Shown: positions 5,879 to 8,681 of the stretch, piece after piece
How the letters are laid out: every line of letters begins with the position of its first letter
Numbering within the stretch: position 1 is the stretch's first letter
Assembly: GCA_902478395.1 (NCBI GenBank)
Contig: CABSKZ010000104.1
Coordinates: 1-8,681, forward strand
DNA from: an uncultured Eubacteriales bacterium
GTDB taxonomy: Bacteria; Bacillota; Clostridia; UBA1381; UBA9506
Length of the DNA: 8,681 nt
Direction of reading: 5' to 3'
Position numbers and translations under genes: made by a program
Notes under the pieces: model-generated
What the model was told of the DNA's origin: nothing
The model's database searches: none
Seen by the model: only the letters and a program-made list of their open reading frames with translations

Positions 5879-7840
5879 ATGGATTTTAAAGTGGTTTCAG
5901 AATACCAGCCGCAGGGCGACCAGATTCAGGCGATAGACAAGCTGGCAGAAGGCATTCTGCGCGGAGATAAGGAGCAGACACTGCTTGGTGTGACGGGTTC
6001 TGGGAAGACGTTTACCATTGCGAACACCATCGCGCGAGTGAACAAGCCAACGCTTGTGCTTGCACACAACAAAATTCTTGCCGCACAGCTTTGCAGTGAG
6101 TTCAAGGAATTTTTTCCGGAAAACGCGGTGGAGTTTTTTGTTTCCTACTATGACTACTACCAGCCGGAGGCCTACATTCCGCACACGGACACGTACATCG
6201 AGAAGGACTCTGCGGTCAACGACGAAATCGACAAGCTGCGCCATAGTGCAACGGCGGCCCTATTTGAGCGGCGTGATGTCATCATCGTATCAAGCGTATC
6301 GTGTATTTATGGTTTGGGCGACCCGATTGACTACAACGAACTGGTTATTTCCCTCCGCCCTGGAATGGAAAAGAGCCGTGACGAGATATTGAAAAAGCTG
6401 GTGGAAATCCAGTACGAACGGAATGATGTCAATTTTATCCGCGGCAAATTCCGTGTGCGCGGCGATGTGCTGGAGGTATTCCCGGCTAGTACGTCGGACA
6501 GGGCTGTCCGTATTGAATTTTTTGGAGATGAAATCGACCGGATAACGGAAATCGATGTGCTGACAGGAGAGGTGCTGGGTGTTCGGAAGCATATTGCAAT
6601 TTATCCGGCCTCCCATTATGTTACGACAAGAGATAAAATGGAGGCGGCTATCCACACGATTGAGGAAGAACTGGCGGAGCGCGTGAAATATTTCAAGGAA
6701 AATGACAAGCTTCTGGAAGCACAGCGCATTGAGCAGCGTACGAATTACGACATTGAGATGATGCGGGAAATCGGTTTCTGCCAGGGAATAGAGAATTATT
6801 CCCGCCACATCAGCGGTCGGGCGCCCGGTTCGTCGCCGTTTACCCTGATTGATTATTTCCCGGACGATTTTCTGCTGGTGGTTGATGAATCGCACGTCAC
6901 GATACCGCAGGTGCGGGCTATGTACCACGGCGACCGGTCGCGGAAGGAGGCGTTGGTGGAATATGGGTTCCGTCTTCCGTCCGCATTTGACAACCGTCCA
7001 CTGAACTTTGGCGAGTTCGAACAAAAACTCAATCAGGTCATCTTTGTCAGCGCGACGCCGGCCGACTATGAGCGGGAGCGTTCCACGCAGATTGTGGAGC
7101 AGGTGATCCGCCCGACTGGGTTGGTGGACCCAGAGGTATTCATACGGCCGATTAAAGGACAGATTGATGATTTGGTCAGTGAAATCCATATTCAGGTGGA
7201 GAAGGGGCACAGGACGCTGGTCACGACTCTGACCAAAAAGATGGCGGAGGACCTGACGGATTATCTGCGGGATATGGACATTAAGGTGAAATATTTGCAT
7301 TCGGAGATTCATACGATTGAGCGTATGGAGATTGTGCGTGATCTGCGGGCGGGCTTATTTGACGTGCTGGTAGGAATCAATCTGCTGCGTGAGGGCTTGG
7401 ATATTCCGGAGGTGTCGCTCATTGCAATCCTGGACGCCGACAAGGAGGGCTTCCTGCGCTCCGAAACGTCATTGGTGCAGACGATTGGCCGGGCGGCGCG
7501 AAACGCTGAAGGACGAGTAATTATGTATGCGGACAATGTCACAGGCTCTATGGAGCGCGCGATTGGTGAGACGAAGCGCCGCCGTGAGCTCCAGATGGCT
7601 TATAATAAGGAGCATAACATAACGCCGAAAACGATTATTAAGGATATTCGCGACACGATTTCTGCAACAGATGAAGCGCCGGACGAAAGTGTGAAAGATT
7701 TGAAGCTGTCGAAATCGATGGACGTCAACCTGCAAATAGAGATTTTGTCGGAGCAGATGAAGCTGGCAGCTGCCGAACTGCGGTTCGAGGATGCGGCAAA
7801 GCTGCGTGATAGAATGCGGGAGTTGGAAAAAAAGCTATAA
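5879..7840 (+). CDS. uvrB: UvrABC excision nuclease subunit B (UvrB)
   Basis: UvrB receives damaged DNA from UvrA, verifies the lesion by inserting a beta-hairpin between the strands, and recruits UvrC for incision in nucleotide excision repair. From ATG 5879 the protein is 653 residues, the usual size. Walker A GVTGSGKT is at 37-44; the beta-hairpin region (YYDYYQPEAYIP and following) is at about 90-110; the Walker B-like DESH is at 336-339; SATPADYE begins at 391; helicase motifs LREGLDIPE (503-511) and QTIGRAARN (534-542) follow; the C-terminal UVR motif that binds UvrC is at about 619-653. The gene is intact. GGGAGGG (5866-5872) six bases before ATG decides this start over the in-frame TTG at 5840 and ATG at 5843. 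uvrA, a common neighbour in Firmicutes, is not next to it; an AT-rich accessory gene follows instead. No SOS box was seen. Confidence 0.98.
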   Translation: MDFKVVSEYQPQGDQIQAIDKLAEGILRGDKEQTLLGVTGSGKTFTIANTIARVNKPTLVLAHNKILAAQLCSEFKEFFPENAVEFFVSYYDYYQPEAYIPHTDTYIEKDSAVNDEIDKLRHSATAALFERRDVIIVSSVSCIYGLGDPIDYNELVISLRPGMEKSRDEILKKLVEIQYERNDVNFIRGKFRVRGDVLEVFPASTSDRAVRIEFFGDEIDRITEIDVLTGEVLGVRKHIAIYPASHYVTTRDKMEAAIHTIEEELAERVKYFKENDKLLEAQRIEQRTNYDIEMMREIGFCQGIENYSRHISGRAPGSSPFTLIDYFPDDFLLVVDESHVTIPQVRAMYHGDRSRKEALVEYGFRLPSAFDNRPLNFGEFEQKLNQVIFVSATPADYERERSTQIVEQVIRPTGLVDPEVFIRPIKGQIDDLVSEIHIQVEKGHRTLVTTLTKKMAEDLTDYLRDMDIKVKYLHSEIHTIERMEIVRDLRAGLFDVLVGINLLREGLDIPEVSLIAILDADKEGFLRSETSLVQTIGRAARNAEGRVIMYADNVTGSMERAIGETKRRRELQMAYNKEHNITPKTIIKDIRDTISATDEAPDESVKDLKLSKSMDVNLQIEILSEQMKLAAAELRFEDAAKLRDRMRELEKKL

Positions 7841-7939
7841 TTGTCAACAATTATTAAGGATAATGTTCCAATCAAACGAGTAGTGATTTTTTAGTGGATA
7901 TGTTCATGTCTGTGGTATTTTTAGATAGAGGGTGGAAAA

Positions 7940-8681
7940 ATGAAATTAGAAAAATATAAATTGTATGACCAAAAGGATATGCATGATATTTTTGCTTCTG
8001 ATACCCCTTATCATAATAATTGTGGTATTTGGGGAGGGAAAGGAATCATTAAAATCCCAAATACAAATAGCGACTATATATTTTTAGTAACGTTAGGTAG
8101 TAGACGAGGTACGCATATTTTTGACGAAAAAATCACTTCAGATGGTATTTTAACTTGGCAGTCACAACCACAACATAAATTGAGTCATCCTTTTATCCAA
8201 AGATTAATTCATCATGATGAATAAGTTGATAATATTTATTTATTTTACCGTACACAGAAGAATATAAAATTTACCTATTTAGGATTGCTATCCTATGTAG
8301 AACACGACCCACAAAAAGAGCAGCCGGTCTATTTCAAATGGAGAATTCTTGATTGGAATCCAAGTGCCGATTTTATGAAACAGCATCAAATTTCATGGCA
8401 CTCTTATGATGATACCTCTCAGGAGTATGTGACAGCAGAAGAGATGGCTGAAAGCCAAGTAACATCGAAAAAGCATTCTAAGGAACTAGATATTCGAGTT
8501 CGGAATATTAATTTTGAGTTATTATATAAACGCAATCAAGAAATTGGCGCAATAGGGGAATTGCTTATTTTGGAAGAAGAGAAAAAAAGGTTGCGTGATG
8601 CCGGCAAAGAAGAACTGGCAAAGAAAGTTAAATTATTAAGTGAGACAAATAACACTGCCCCCTATGATATACTTTCCGACG
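7940..8681 (+). pseudogene. DUF3427 plus DUF3883/NOV_C-like protein, interrupted by an in-frame TAA and cut by the window end
   Basis: The reading frame opens at ATG 7940 (AGGGTGG just upstream, in-frame TAG before it) and gives 94 codons to TAA at 8222-8224. It then stays open in the same frame for 152 more codons to the window edge. Before the stop I see a pattern like DUF3427: GIWGGKGII, DYIFLVTLG and ILTWQSQ. The pattern continues after the stop (NIYLFYR, FTYLGLLSY, PVYFKWRILDW), so the stop splits one domain. From about 8533 the frame reads like DUF3883/NOV_C (EIGAIGELLILEEEKKRL, then YDILS), a domain related to PD-(D/E)XK nucleases and common in restriction-type accessory loci. No helicase domain precedes it. 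No good restart is present: the first ATG after the stop (8375) has no ribosome binding site. Composition is about 33% G+C, far below its neighbours, which suggests transfer. Domain names come from pattern recall; the broken state is seen directly. Confidence 0.72.

Noticed and set aside
6290..7312. Long antisense open frame (340 codons) inside uvrB
   Set aside because: It lies wholly opposite conserved uvrB motifs, lacks a convincing ribosome binding site, and its translation has no recognisable domain. It is a shadow of codon bias on the other strand.
7846..7867. Hairpin after uvrB as an intrinsic terminator
   Set aside because: The stem is A-T rich, about 8 pairs with a bulge, and no T-run follows it.

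Overview
The window looks like a chromosomal segment of a low-to-moderate GC Firmicute, most likely class Clostridia. The reasons are strong purine-rich ribosome binding sites (GGAGG-type) before every gene, near-consensus sigma-A promoters, a bacterial-type prolyl-tRNA synthetase with an editing insertion, a roughly 450-residue citrate synthase started from UUG, and a CcpA-like operator. The housekeeping genes are about 50% G+C by hand count of sample lines. The assignment below class level is a guess.

Layout. The left end (minus strand) holds the N-terminus of a lipoprotein cut by the window edge. It lies directly downstream of proS (minus strand, 233-1939), with no visible terminator between them. 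A divergent intergenic region (1940-2208) carries a strong promoter for proS on one strand and, on the other, a strong promoter plus a cre-like operator. These drive a tightly packed two-gene unit: an HD-domain nucleotidase of the YfbR/HDDC2 type (2209-2790) and an imidazolonepropionase-like amidohydrolase (2792-3961), one base apart. Next comes a 17-bp perfect inverted repeat with the -35 box of the following promoter at its centre. That promoter drives a citrate synthase gene (4096-5454), which is followed by a GC-rich hairpin. A gene-free stretch of about 420 bases (5455-5878) contains a roughly 96-base imperfect inverted repeat and the promoter of uvrB (5879-7840), the damage-recognition helicase of nucleotide excision repair.

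After uvrB the base composition falls to about 33% G+C. The last 742 bases carry a gene resembling DUF3427 followed by a DUF3883/NOV_C nuclease-like domain. It has a single in-frame TAA at 8222-8224; the frame is open on both sides and runs off the window, so this looks like a recently broken or recoded accessory gene, probably horizontally acquired.

The core genes do not form one pathway: translation (proS), nucleotide clean-up plus an unknown hydrolase, entry to the citrate/glutamate branch (citrate synthase) and DNA repair (uvrB) appear to be separate transcription units. The points most worth a second look are the interrupted DUF3427-DUF3883 gene, the palindrome over the citrate synthase -35 box, and the cre-like operator in the leader of the HD-amidohydrolase unit.
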